The notes: generated by a model from the sequence alone, not told the origin. 64,000 bases of DNA from Actinomadura spongiicola (GCF_003432485.1 NZ_QVNQ01000004.1:434001-498000), one strand, 5' to 3'; shown: positions 51,713 to 60,748, counted from the first letter of the stretch. Numbers and translations: made by a program.

Positions 51713-53374
51713 ATGACGGACGATGAGGCGGTGCTGGTCCCGCCCGCGGAGATCGCCCGGATGGCGGGGGTGACCAGGGCGGCCGTGTCGAACTGGCGCC
51801 GTCGCCACCCGGATTTCCCGGAGGCCGCGGGAGGCACCGCGAACGCGCCGCTGTTCGCGCTGGCGGACGTCCGGCGGTGGCTGGCGCGGCAGGGCAAGGG
51901 CCGGGACGTCGCCGACGAGGTCAGGCTTTGGCAGGCGCTCCGAGCCGAGCGCGGCGCGGACATGGTCGGCGCCCTGGTCGCGGTCGCGGCCGAACTACGT
52001 GGCGAGCGCACGGCACGGCCGCTCACGGGGCCCACCGCCGAACTGGTCGCCGAGCTGGTCCGCGACCGCGGTCCCGGCGAGCTCGTCGCGGACCTGGCGC
52101 GGCGGTTCGTGGCGTCCGCAGGCCACGGCGGCGGCGAGCACGTCTCAACCCCCGCGCTCGTACGAGCCGTTCGCCACTTCGCGGGGCGGACGAGGGGAGT
52201 CGTGTACGACCCGGCCTGCGGCATCGGCGACCTTCTGCTGTCGGTCGGCGGCAACGCCGTGCAGGGACGCGTCGGTCAGGACGCCGCGGACGGGCCGCCC
52301 GAGTTCGCCCGGATGCGCGCCGCCCTGGAGGGCAGACCCGGAACGATCGAGGTCGCCCACGGCGACGCGCTCCGCGACGACCGGTTCCCCCGGCTCAAGG
52401 CCGATCTCGTCGTGTGCGACCCGCCGTCCGGCCAGACCGACTGGGGACGCGACGACCTGCTCCTCGACCCCCGCTGGGAGATCGCGCTGCCGCCGAAGGC
52501 GGAGGGCGACCTGGCCTGGCTTCAACACTGCTACTTCCACACCGCGCCCGGTGGACGCGCCCTCATCGTCCTGCCGGCGTCCGCCGCCTACCGCCGTTCG
52601 GGCCGCCGGATCCGCACCGAGATCGTCCGCGGCGGCATGCTGGAGACCCTGGTCGCGCTGCCCGGTGGCCTGGTCGTCGCCCATTCCTCGCCCGTACACC
52701 TGTGGGTGCTGCGGCGGCCGACGGCCCCGCCCGGTCCGGACGTCCGCGTCCGCATGATCGACCTGACGGACACCGACCTGGCCGACGCCGACCCGACCGG
52801 CCCGATCAAGCCCGACCCCGACCGGGTCGCCGACGTTCCGATCATCTCGCTGTTGCACGAGGACGCGGACCTCACACCCGGCCGCCATGTCCCCGCCGGA
52901 CAGCCCGGCGCCGCCGCGTACGAGAACGCCCGTGCCCGCTTCGAGGAGTCGCTCGACGCGTTGCGCGGCGCGCTGCCACACCTGCCCGAAGCGGCCCACG
53001 AACTGGCGGCCACGGTCAACGTCTCCGAGCTGATCCGCGGCGGCCTCGTCCGCGTCGAGGACGGCCGCCCGGTCTCCACCACCGACCAGCTTGACACCCA
53101 TTTCCTGCTCGGCTTCCTCGCGAGCGCGGTCAACACGCGCCGCAACACCTCCGGCTCCGGCACCCACCGCACCGACCCACGCGGAGCCCGCGTCCCGCAG
53201 ATGGACCCGGACCGGCAACGAGCGTACGGAGCCGCGTTCAGAGAACTGGAAACCTTCGTGCGCCACCTCGAAGACACGGCCAAAATGGGACGCCATGCCG
53301 TGCGGCTGGCCCACGACGGTCTGACGAGCGGGACACTTGAACCACCCGGAACGAAAGACGAGGGCGACGAGTGA
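51713..53374 (+). CDS. HTH-N6-adenine DNA methylase-like protein with altered motif IV
   Basis: This 553-aa protein has an N-terminal MerR-like HTH (VPPAEIARMAGVTRAAVSNW, residues about 7-30) and then a HsdM-like methyltransferase core. SAM motif I is intact (DPACGIG, Asp166). The catalytic motif IV, normally (N/D)PP(Y/F), reads DPPS at 236-239, so the aromatic residue that stacks on the flipped adenine is missing. It may be inactive or regulatory. The stop overlaps the hsdM GTG start (GTGA), so the two are coupled. ATG 51713 lies in a short AT-rich promoter region shared with the DUF6119 gene. Confidence 0.82.
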   Translation: MTDDEAVLVPPAEIARMAGVTRAAVSNWRRRHPDFPEAAGGTANAPLFALADVRRWLARQGKGRDVADEVRLWQALRAERGADMVGALVAVAAELRGERTARPLTGPTAELVAELVRDRGPGELVADLARRFVASAGHGGGEHVSTPALVRAVRHFAGRTRGVVYDPACGIGDLLLSVGGNAVQGRVGQDAADGPPEFARMRAALEGRPGTIEVAHGDALRDDRFPRLKADLVVCDPPSGQTDWGRDDLLLDPRWEIALPPKAEGDLAWLQHCYFHTAPGGRALIVLPASAAYRRSGRRIRTEIVRGGMLETLVALPGGLVVAHSSPVHLWVLRRPTAPPGPDVRVRMIDLTDTDLADADPTGPIKPDPDRVADVPIISLLHEDADLTPGRHVPAGQPGAAAYENARARFEESLDALRGALPHLPEAAHELAATVNVSELIRGGLVRVEDGRPVSTTDQLDTHFLLGFLASAVNTRRNTSGSGTHRTDPRGARVPQMDPDRQRAYGAAFRELETFVRHLEDTAKMGRHAVRLAHDGLTSGTLEPPGTKDEGDE

Positions 53375-55398
53375 GCGTTGACCAGAACCTGTCCGCGTTC
53401 ATCTGGTCGGTGGCGGACCTCCTCCGCGGAGACTACAAACAGTCGGAATACGGGAAGGTGATCCTGCCCTTCACCGTCCTGCGGCGCTTCGACTGCGTCA
53501 TGGCGCCGACCCGGCAGGCCGTTTGGGACCGCGACGCCGCCTACCCGGGCGACACGGCGCCCGCGCTCCTGAAGGCGGCGGCCGGGTTGCCGATCTACAA
53601 CACCTCCAAGCAGGACTTTCGGACGATCGGCGCCGACCCGGCGAACGTCCGCAAGAACCTCGGCGACTACATCAACGGGTTCAGCGCGGAAGTCATCGAG
53701 ATCATCGACCGGTACGCGTTCCACACGCAGGTCGAACGGCTGGACAACGCCGGGCTCCTCTACCAGGTGGTGCAGAAGTTCGCCGACCCGAAACTCGACC
53801 TGAGCATGTCCCGGGTCAGCAACCACGACATGGGTTACCTGTTCGAGGAACTGATCCGGAAGTTCTCGGAGCTGTCCAACGAGACGGCCGGTGAGCATTT
53901 CACCCCGCGCGAAGTCATCGAGCTGATGGTCGAACTGCTCCTCGCCCCGGACGACGAAGCATTGAAAGGCGGCGAGGGCACGGTCATCGACATCCTCGAC
54001 CCCGCCTGCGGGACGGGCGGGATGCTCGCCGCCGCCGAAGAGCACATCAGGAGATTGAACCCGGTCGCGCGCATCAACCTGGCGGGACAGGAACTTAACG
54101 CCGAGTCGTACGCGATCTGCCGCTCCGACATGCTGATGAAGGGCTACGACGAGAAGAACTCCTCGATCGCCTTCGGCAACTCCTTCAGCAACGACGGCCA
54201 CGACGGCCAGAGGTTCCGCTACATGCTGGCCAACCCGCCGTTCGGCGTGGAATGGAAGAAGGTCGAGAAGTTCGTCAAGGACGAGCACAGGGACCTCGGC
54301 CACGCCGGGCGCTTCGGAGCCGGGCTCCCGCGCATCAACGACGGATCGTTCCTGTTCCTCCAGCACATGATGTCGAAGATGTGGCCCGTCACGGCCGACG
54401 TCGAGGGCAAGCTGAAGGGGTCCCGCATCGCCATCGTCTTCAACGGCTCCCCGCTCTTCACCGGCGGCGCGGGCTCCGGCGAGTCGGAGATCCGCCGCTG
54501 GATCATCGAGAACGACTACCTTGAGGCCATCGTCGCGCTGCCCGACCAGCTCTTCTACAACACCGGAATCTCCACGTACTTTTGGATCGTCACCAACAAC
54601 AAGGCGCCACGGAACAAGGGCAAGGTCGTCCTCCTCGATGCCCGCGACCAATGGTCCAAGATCCGCAAGTCCCTCGGTGAGAAGCGCAAAGAGATCAGCA
54701 CGCGGCAGCGCCACCACATCTGCGCTCTCTACCGGGACGCCTTCGACATCGCCGCGGACCCGGACCACCCTGACCACGCCAAGGTCAAGGTGTTCCGCAA
54801 CGAGGACTTCGGCTACCAGCGCATCACCATCGACCGCCCCCTACGCCAACGTTTCGAGGTCAGCGAGGAGACCCTCACCGCCCTCGCCGAGTCGACGGCC
54901 GTCCAGAAGTACGACCTGCGGGACGAGCTCCTCGACGGCCTCAAAACCCTCATCGGCACCTCGACGACGGACCCCGCGCAGTTCCGCAACAAGCTGTTCG
55001 CCGCCTACATCGAGAACTCCGTCACCGTCCCACCGGACAAGGTCGCGAAGGCCGTCATGTCCGCGTTCGCCATCACCGACCCGGACGGCGACGTGCAGAA
55101 GGTCAAGGGGAAGGTCGTCCACGACCCCGACCTCCGCGACTTCGAGAACGTCCCCCTCACCGAGGACATCGACGAGTACTTCGCCCGCGAGGTCCTCCCA
55201 CACGTCCCCGACGCCTGGATCACCGAAACCAAGGACCCCAAGACCAAGCAAACGATCCGCGCAAGGATCGGCTACGAAATCCCCTTCACCCGCCACTTCT
55301 ACACCTACACCCCACCCCGCCCCCTAGAAGAGATAGATGCCGAACTCAAATCCATCGAAACCCAAATCCAAACCCTCCTCAACCAGGTGACCTCGTGA
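53371..55398 (+). CDS. hsdM: type I restriction-modification methylase subunit
   Basis: This 675-aa protein has the HsdM N-terminal helical domain (LSAFIWSVADLLRGDYKQSEYGKVILPFTVLRRFD), SAM motif I DPACGTGG (Asp210), catalytic motif IV NPPF (Asn288) and a long C-terminal region that holds HsdS. All catalytic residues look intact. It modifies adenine at sites chosen by the specificity subunit. It lies between the HTH-methylase (overlap 4 bp) and hsdS (overlap 4 bp). Confidence 0.93.
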   Translation: MSVDQNLSAFIWSVADLLRGDYKQSEYGKVILPFTVLRRFDCVMAPTRQAVWDRDAAYPGDTAPALLKAAAGLPIYNTSKQDFRTIGADPANVRKNLGDYINGFSAEVIEIIDRYAFHTQVERLDNAGLLYQVVQKFADPKLDLSMSRVSNHDMGYLFEELIRKFSELSNETAGEHFTPREVIELMVELLLAPDDEALKGGEGTVIDILDPACGTGGMLAAAEEHIRRLNPVARINLAGQELNAESYAICRSDMLMKGYDEKNSSIAFGNSFSNDGHDGQRFRYMLANPPFGVEWKKVEKFVKDEHRDLGHAGRFGAGLPRINDGSFLFLQHMMSKMWPVTADVEGKLKGSRIAIVFNGSPLFTGGAGSGESEIRRWIIENDYLEAIVALPDQLFYNTGISTYFWIVTNNKAPRNKGKVVLLDARDQWSKIRKSLGEKRKEISTRQRHHICALYRDAFDIAADPDHPDHAKVKVFRNEDFGYQRITIDRPLRQRFEVSEETLTALAESTAVQKYDLRDELLDGLKTLIGTSTTDPAQFRNKLFAAYIENSVTVPPDKVAKAVMSAFAITDPDGDVQKVKGKVVHDPDLRDFENVPLTEDIDEYFAREVLPHVPDAWITETKDPKTKQTIRARIGYEIPFTRHFYTYTPPRPLEEIDAELKSIETQIQTLLNQVTS

Positions 55399-56663
55399 CC
55401 AACCGCTGGCCATTGGTTCGATTGGGGTATTTGTGTAGCCTCCAGTCAGGTTTGACCGTCGATTCTTCCCGGGACCTCACTGGCGACGTGGTCACCAGAC
55501 CGTATTTGCGCGTCGCGAATGTGCAAGCCGGATATATCGATCTGACATCTGTGAACGAAATAACGGTACCGCGAGCCGTTGCCGCCCGTAGCACGCTTCA
55601 ACGTGGTGACGTACTGATGACGGAAGGGGGCGATCTTGACAAGCTCGGGCGAGGTACGCTGTGGCAGAATGAACTGGACGGGTGTCTCCATCAGAACCAT
55701 GTCTTCGCTCTTCGGCCGTTTCCGGGAAAACTTGACCCCAGGTATCTCGCGCTAGCTACGCAGTCTGCCTATGCTCGTCATTACTTCGAGAGCACCGGTG
55801 TCAAGACGACCAATCTCGCGTCAACAAACAGGATCAAGATCCTTGGCTTTCCGGTACCGCTGCCTCCGCTGAAGGAGCAGCGGCGCATCGCGGACTTTCT
55901 TGACATCGAGACCGCCCGTATTGATGAGCTAATTCAGCTTGATTATTCCCTGAAGGCGCGGCTGGAGGAGCGAGAGAAATCCTATCGCGATTTTATGATC
56001 GACGGCATGGCTGGCGAGTTTGGTGAGATACCTCTTCGTCGTCTCGTGCAAAAGATCGAACAAGGGGCGAGTCCGCAATGTGAAGGCTCTGCCCGACAGG
56101 GAAGAGATGAATGGGCTGTACTAAAATTGAGTGCAGTAAAGCGAGGACACTTTCTTTCTGATGAAAACAAACGACTCCCGGTAGAGGTCGCTCCTGAAGT
56201 TCGTTATGAAGTCAAGGCGGGTGATCTTCTGGTGACTCGTGCTAACACCCCGGAGTTGGTTGGCGACGTGGCAGTCGTAACCGGTTCCGCAGAAAAGTTG
56301 CTCCTCCCAGATCTCATCTACCGGGTCCGCCTGAAGTCAGGTGTTGAGTCTGAGTTTGTTTCCCAGGTTCTGCGAAGTAATCGAGTGCGCTCGCTCATCG
56401 AAGCTTCGGCCAGGGGTTCTTCTCAATCCATGGTGAAATTGCGAGGGGAAGATATCAAGGAGTGGCCAGTTCCGCTGGTTGAGCAGGCCATGCAGAGGGC
56501 GTGTATGGAGGAATTGCGAAGGCGGTCGGCAGAGATCTGGGATCTCCGGCAAAAGGTTGATCGGCGTGTGGCGCTGCTGGAGGAGAGGCGGCGGGCGGTT
56601 GTTACGGCGGCCGTCACGGGGGAGTTGGATGTGACCACGGCGCGAAGTTTTGGGTCTGCGTAA
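55395..56663 (+). CDS. hsdS: type I restriction-modification specificity subunit
   Basis: This 422-aa protein has two target-recognition domains (about residues 5-150 and 200-355). Each is followed by a coiled-coil spacer: PLPPLKEQRRIADFLDIETARIDELI and the C-terminal VEQAMQRACMEELRR..VDRRVALLEERRRAVVTAAVTGEL. It should recognise a bipartite asymmetric DNA site. The GTG overlaps the hsdM stop. Base composition is clearly less GC-rich than the flanks, especially in the recognition domains, as expected for horizontally exchanged specificity modules. Confidence 0.92.
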   Translation: MTNRWPLVRLGYLCSLQSGLTVDSSRDLTGDVVTRPYLRVANVQAGYIDLTSVNEITVPRAVAARSTLQRGDVLMTEGGDLDKLGRGTLWQNELDGCLHQNHVFALRPFPGKLDPRYLALATQSAYARHYFESTGVKTTNLASTNRIKILGFPVPLPPLKEQRRIADFLDIETARIDELIQLDYSLKARLEEREKSYRDFMIDGMAGEFGEIPLRRLVQKIEQGASPQCEGSARQGRDEWAVLKLSAVKRGHFLSDENKRLPVEVAPEVRYEVKAGDLLVTRANTPELVGDVAVVTGSAEKLLLPDLIYRVRLKSGVESEFVSQVLRSNRVRSLIEASARGSSQSMVKLRGEDIKEWPVPLVEQAMQRACMEELRRRSAEIWDLRQKVDRRVALLEERRRAVVTAAVTGELDVTTARSFGSA

Positions 56664-56710
56664 CATTGGTAATTGGGTCTAGCGGTGAATGCGGGCCGGG
56701 AGGGGCTGGG

Positions 56711-58840
56711 ATGGGGTCGGGGCAGGGTGGGTTTCGGATTCCGATGCAGGTGCAGCATGTGCGGAAGGCCTTGCTGCGGGACTATGCGGGACTGATTTAT
56801 GAGGAGGATCTGAAGGGGTATCAGGGGAGCGGTTGGGAGCAGCGATTTTTGTCTCGGGCGTTGGCGGCCTCGGCGGTTCGCCGGGTGACCAAGTGTGACC
56901 ATGAGGCGGCCGGGCGGGCCGTGATCGACGGGGAGAACGATCAGGGCATCGACGCCGTTGCGGTGGACGAGAGTTCCCGTGAGGTCTGGCTCGTCCAGGC
57001 CAAATGGAGTGACGCGGGCAAGGGGAAGATCGACCTGGGGGAGACCCTGAAGTTCATCGAGGGCCTGCGGCTGATCGAGCGGCGGGAGTTCGAGGACACC
57101 TTCAACGCCAGGTTAGACCCCTTCAAGGGGCTGCTTGATGCGGCGATGGGGGACGCGCGGTTGCGGATTGTTCTCGTCATCGCGGTCATGGGCCCGGATG
57201 TTCTCTCGGACGCGGTAAGGGCCGTTCTCGACCGTACTCGGGCAGAGTTCAATAACGGCGGGACGATCCTCGACTATCGGGTGATCGGGGAGGCCGAATT
57301 CCATCAGCAAGTGCGGCAGGACTTGGTTCCCTCTCCCATCGATGTCGAAGTTGCGATGTCAGGATGGATCAGGCGTGACACGCCCTTCGAGGCGTGGCAG
57401 GGGACTGTCGCGGTTCGGGATGTGGCGCGCTGGTTCAGCGAACACGGGGATGGGCTGTACGAGCAGAACGTTCGCAAGTCCCTCGGGTTGACCCGCATCA
57501 ATAGCGGTATCAAGGAGACCTTGCTCAACGAGCCCGAGAACTTCTGGTATTTCAACAACGGCATCACGATTCTGTGTGACAGCATCGAGCCCCATTGGCC
57601 TGGTCGGCGTCGGCCGGACGAGCCCGTCGAGCTGAAGCTGAAGGGCGTCAGCGTGGTCAACGGGGCGCAGACCGTCTCCGCCATCCACGAGGCGATGCAG
57701 CAGGACGCCGAAAGGGTGGACGAGGCTGATGTCACGGTCCGGGCGTTCTCCTTGGGAGAGGACCGCGCGGACTATGCGAAGCGGATCACGGAGACGACGA
57801 ACACTCAGAACGACGTCTCGCAACGTGACTTCATCGCCCTGGACGCCACGCAGGCGGTGATTCGCGAGGACTTCTTGCTGTCGCTGGGGAAGACCTACGT
57901 CTTCAAGCGCGGCGAGCCGGACCCGTCGCCCAATGCCGGATGCTCGGTCGAGCACGCGGCGATCGCCCTCGCCTGTGCTCACCGGTCCCCTGAGTTGGCG
58001 GTCAGGGCCAGCCACGGAACAGGGACTCTCTGGGAACGCGGTTCCAGCGGGGCGTACCCGCGGCTGTTCGGTGAGACGCCGACGGCCTACCGGATCTGGC
58101 GTCTCGTTCAGGCCCGGGGTGCCGTCGGGGTGTCGCTGGGTGTCAAGCACAAGGAATTGCGTGGGCGGGCCGCTGACATGGCGCGCCGCGGCGACCTTCT
58201 CATCACGCATCTCGTCTTCCAGCTCCTCGACCTGGAGGAGATCGACGAACACGACTTCGACGAAGAGGCCATGTCGGCGAGCATCCCCGACATGACTGAC
58301 GAGGTGCTCTCGTGGCTCATCCACCATGTGGACGCCCAGTACGGGGAGAACTCGTTCCTCTCCACGACGTTCACGGACGAGACCAGATGCAAGCACCTCG
58401 CGAAGCTGATCCTCGAAGACGTGCGGCGCGGTGGAACCGTTCCGAGCCTTCGGGACGACTATCGACCACCTCAACGGCGGGTGCGTGCGCAGCGCCGTCC
58501 GAACACGGTGCCCACCCTCGTCAGCGCCGGACGGTTGGACGACGGCACGCCACTGGTGTACCTGCCGGAGGGCGACGGCGAAATGCAGGCGGTCAGACCC
58601 TGGCTGGAAGCAGATCCACGCAGGGAGAGGGCCAGGTGGGTGAACGATCGCCGTAAGTGCCTGCTGTGGGCCTATGACGGGGAGCTTTATACGCCGACCG
58701 GCTTGGTCATGCGTATCTGGGAGCTGGCGGATTACGAACGCGCCCCCGTCTCGGTGCAGGGACCGAAGCGATGGTGGCTGGATGGAAGATCGCTCTGGGA
58801 CCTTGCCCTTGAGATCTTCACTCGGAACGAAGAGAATTGA
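56711..58840 (+). CDS. AIPR family protein with PD-(D/E)XK nuclease-like N-terminus
   Basis: This 709-aa protein. Near the N-terminus the pattern GENDQGIDAVAVDESSREVWLVQAKW (given as positions about 75-99) matches Mrr-like PD-(D/E)XK nucleases: Asp81, then Gln96-Ala-Lys98. The middle holds the AIPR (abortive infection phage resistance) core with NFWYFNNGITIL from Asn277 and VSVVNGAQTV. The C-terminus is a smaller alpha/beta region. ATG 56711 follows GGGAGGGG. It directly follows hsdS by 47 bp on the same strand, where hsdR would be expected; no HsdR helicase is present in the window. Confidence 0.85.
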   Translation: MGSGQGGFRIPMQVQHVRKALLRDYAGLIYEEDLKGYQGSGWEQRFLSRALAASAVRRVTKCDHEAAGRAVIDGENDQGIDAVAVDESSREVWLVQAKWSDAGKGKIDLGETLKFIEGLRLIERREFEDTFNARLDPFKGLLDAAMGDARLRIVLVIAVMGPDVLSDAVRAVLDRTRAEFNNGGTILDYRVIGEAEFHQQVRQDLVPSPIDVEVAMSGWIRRDTPFEAWQGTVAVRDVARWFSEHGDGLYEQNVRKSLGLTRINSGIKETLLNEPENFWYFNNGITILCDSIEPHWPGRRRPDEPVELKLKGVSVVNGAQTVSAIHEAMQQDAERVDEADVTVRAFSLGEDRADYAKRITETTNTQNDVSQRDFIALDATQAVIREDFLLSLGKTYVFKRGEPDPSPNAGCSVEHAAIALACAHRSPELAVRASHGTGTLWERGSSGAYPRLFGETPTAYRIWRLVQARGAVGVSLGVKHKELRGRAADMARRGDLLITHLVFQLLDLEEIDEHDFDEEAMSASIPDMTDEVLSWLIHHVDAQYGENSFLSTTFTDETRCKHLAKLILEDVRRGGTVPSLRDDYRPPQRRVRAQRRPNTVPTLVSAGRLDDGTPLVYLPEGDGEMQAVRPWLEADPRRERARWVNDRRKCLLWAYDGELYTPTGLVMRIWELADYERAPVSVQGPKRWWLDGRSLWDLALEIFTRNEEN

Positions 58841-58951
58841 TCGTTCCCGGGCTTTCTGTGAACCCGGAGCGGCTGCTGACCTTTGGGGGACTTCGGTACC
58901 GCTGCCAGGGGGAAAGGCATGGGCACCGAGTACAGCAGCCGCTCCGGGAGA

Positions 58952-59071
58952 TCAGCGGTGCCTACCCACGTAACCGGCGTTGCTGACGGCCATGCCGACG
59001 AAGAGGATCAGCATCCAGGCCGCGAAGCCGGTGAGCATGCCCAGACCGACGATCGCCAAGGAGAGGATCAC
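58952..59071 (-). CDS. 39-aa single-helix membrane protein
   Basis: A GTG at 59071 overlaps the stop of the upstream 71-aa gene (GTGA). The product is almost entirely one transmembrane helix (VILSLAIVGLGMLTGFAAWM and on), followed by a short polar tail ending VGRHR. Coupling and the clean membrane helix support a real small gene. Confidence 0.55.
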   Translation of the reverse strand: MILSLAIVGLGMLTGFAAWMLILFVGMAVSNAGYVGRHR

Positions 59072-59283
59072 AGGTTCTCCTCCATCTTGCGCTGGTCGGC
59101 GAGGGCCTCGCTGAGCAGCTCGTACGAGTCCTCGACGAGCGTGGCGCACAGGCCGTAACGCAGCTCTGTGTCGGTCAGTGGACGGCCGAGGCGGGTGGCC
59201 ATGAAGCAGTCCATCAACGGCGGTCGGCGAATGTGCCAGGCCGGATACTGCTCCTGAAGTCGGATGCGTTCTTGATCGTTCAC
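59068..59283 (-). CDS. small protein of unknown function
   Basis: This 71-aa polar protein begins MNDQERIRLQEQYPAWHIRRPPL and ends with a helix LVEDSYELLSEALADQRKMEENL. No family is recognised. It is divergent from the XRE regulator gene and coupled to the 39-aa membrane protein gene downstream. Similar small ORFs commonly accompany XRE/DUF397 loci in actinomycetes, which is general experience rather than proof. Confidence 0.6.
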   Translation of the reverse strand: MNDQERIRLQEQYPAWHIRRPPLMDCFMATRLGRPLTDTELRYGLCATLVEDSYELLSEALADQRKMEENL

Positions 59284-59337
59284 GGGTCAGGTTCCCCTGC
59301 GAATCGGTTTGACTTACGGCGGGCAAGCCTTGCAGGG

Positions 59338-59350
59338 AAGAGTTACTCTT
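59338..59350. promoter_or_regulatory. palindrome in the small-ORF/XRE divergent region
   Basis: AAGAGTTACTCTT is a perfect 13-base palindrome around a central T, about 90 bases before the XRE gene and 55 before the divergent 71-aa gene. It is a natural candidate site for the XRE regulator. Confidence 0.45.
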
Positions 59351-59438
59351 AGCTACGAACCAATCACTCCCCAATAAGCACCCTGACCAAGTGAGGCGAC
59401 ACCCCCGAACCTGCGGGCTGACACCCAGGAGACACCCG

Positions 59439-60251
59439 ATGACACCCTCGCGTGACACCAACCCCTCCGCCTTCCAGGAAGCCTTCGTCAACGAACTCCG
59501 CGCGAGGCGTCAGGCGGACGGCCTTTCCCGGAACAAGCTCGCCGCAACGCTGGGCTGCACGCCTCAGTGGCTCGCAAAGGTCGAGACCTTCGAGAAGCCT
59601 CCGTCGGAGGGCCTCGCCAATGATCTTGACGCCCACTACCAGTTGGGTGGCGTATTCCATCGTCTTTGGGAGAAGCACGATGAGGCTCGAAAAAGCGGTC
59701 TCATACCTAGTGCTGTCCGGCCGCTCGTCGAGGCAGAGAAAGAAGCTAGCCGGATTAGCGTTTACGAGCCGTTGCTCGTGACAGGTCTGGTGCAAACGGA
59801 GGATTTTGCGCGCTACGTGTTCAGTTCGGGGTTTCAGGCGGATAGGGCGGAGGAGTTGGTGGCGATCCGGATGGAACGCCAGGCTATCCTGTGCAAGCCT
59901 GACCCGCCTTGGCTCTTTGTGATGATGCGCGAGGCGGTTATTCGAGATATACAAGCTGAATTTCGCCTGAGGCAATGCAAGCGATTGCTAGAGGTGATGA
60001 GCTACACGAACGTCACGCTCCAAATCGTGCCAACGGACGCGCCGGTATTTCAGGAGAGTGGATTCCAGCTTCTCTCCTTTGCTCAAGCCCATGACGTCGC
60101 TTACGTTGATGGCGCGAGTGGTTTCGGGCAAATTCTGACGGAAGTGCGCGATGTCCAGAGGCTTGCCGTAGTCTTCGATCTGATCGGGTCGACAGCACTA
60201 CCGGTGAAAGCGTCCGAAGACCTGATCCGGACGATCATGGAGGATACGTGA
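59439..60251 (+). CDS. XRE family regulator with DUF5753 domain
   Basis: This 270-aa protein has an N-terminal HTH_31 domain (FVNELRARRQADGLSRNKLAATLGCTPQWLAKVE, residues about 10-65) and a DUF5753 C-terminal domain (YEPLLVTGLVQTEDFARYVF and VTLQIVPTDAPVFQESGFQLLSF). Such proteins pair with DUF397 products encoded just downstream, as with the BldB/WhiJ-like developmental modules of Streptomyces. ATG follows AGGAGA. The gene is less GC-rich than most of the window. The DUF397 start overlaps its stop. Confidence 0.9.
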   Translation: MTPSRDTNPSAFQEAFVNELRARRQADGLSRNKLAATLGCTPQWLAKVETFEKPPSEGLANDLDAHYQLGGVFHRLWEKHDEARKSGLIPSAVRPLVEAEKEASRISVYEPLLVTGLVQTEDFARYVFSSGFQADRAEELVAIRMERQAILCKPDPPWLFVMMREAVIRDIQAEFRLRQCKRLLEVMSYTNVTLQIVPTDAPVFQESGFQLLSFAQAHDVAYVDGASGFGQILTEVRDVQRLAVVFDLIGSTALPVKASEDLIRTIMEDT

Positions 60252-60454
60252 GCACGCTTGATTCGGCGCCCCTGCGCTGGCGCAAGAGCACCAAGAGTGG
60301 TTCTGACGGTGGCACCTGCATCGAAGTGGCAGAGTTGAACTCGGAAGTGGCCGTCCGGGACTCGAAGGATCCAGAAGGGCCCAAGCTGGCGTTCGGGCGG
60401 GCGGCCTTCGCTGCGTTGGCGCGGGACATCCGTGCAGGACGGTACGACCGGTAG
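60248..60454 (+). CDS. DUF397 family protein, copy 1
   Basis: This 68-aa protein has the family pattern LRWRKSTKSGSDGGTCIEVAEL, VAVRDSKDPEGPKLAFGRAAF and IRAGRYDR. A GTG start overlaps the XRE stop (GTGA), so it is made together with the regulator and probably acts with it. A second copy follows 19 bp downstream. Confidence 0.88.
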   Translation: MSTLDSAPLRWRKSTKSGSDGGTCIEVAELNSEVAVRDSKDPEGPKLAFGRAAFAALARDIRAGRYDR

Positions 60455-60473
60455 CCACAACCTGGGAGGTCAC

Positions 60474-60680
60474 ATGAGCACGTTCAAGCCGTCGTCTGTC
60501 CACTGGCGTAAGAGTTCGTGCAGCGACCAAGAGGGCGGTAACTGCGTCGAGGTTGGTCGGGCGGTGTCGGTGGTGGCCTTTCGGGATTCGAAGGATCCGG
60601 AGGGGCCGGTGCTGGCGGTCGGGCGTGCGGCCTTCGAGGAACTTGTGAACGGTATCCGGGCCGGGCGGTTCGACCGGTAG
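60474..60680 (+). CDS. DUF397 family protein, copy 2
   Basis: This 68-aa protein is closely related to the preceding gene (shared FRDSKDPEGPVLAVGRAAFEEL and GIRAGRFDR pattern), so a tandem duplication is likely. ATG 60474 follows GGGAGGT. It forms an XRE-DUF397-DUF397 unit. Confidence 0.88.
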   Translation: MSTFKPSSVHWRKSSCSDQEGGNCVEVGRAVSVVAFRDSKDPEGPVLAVGRAAFEELVNGIRAGRFDR

Positions 60681-60748
60681 GCGCGTCGTCCGGTTGCTTC
60701 AGCGGCCTCATGCCCGTCCGTGCGGGCGTGGGGCCGTTCGCGTCCCGG

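Noticed and set aside
49838..60680. Mobile element carrying the defence-like island
   Set aside because: I looked for an integrase, transposase, tRNA-linked attachment repeats or terminal inverted repeats and saw none, so mobility is not claimed.
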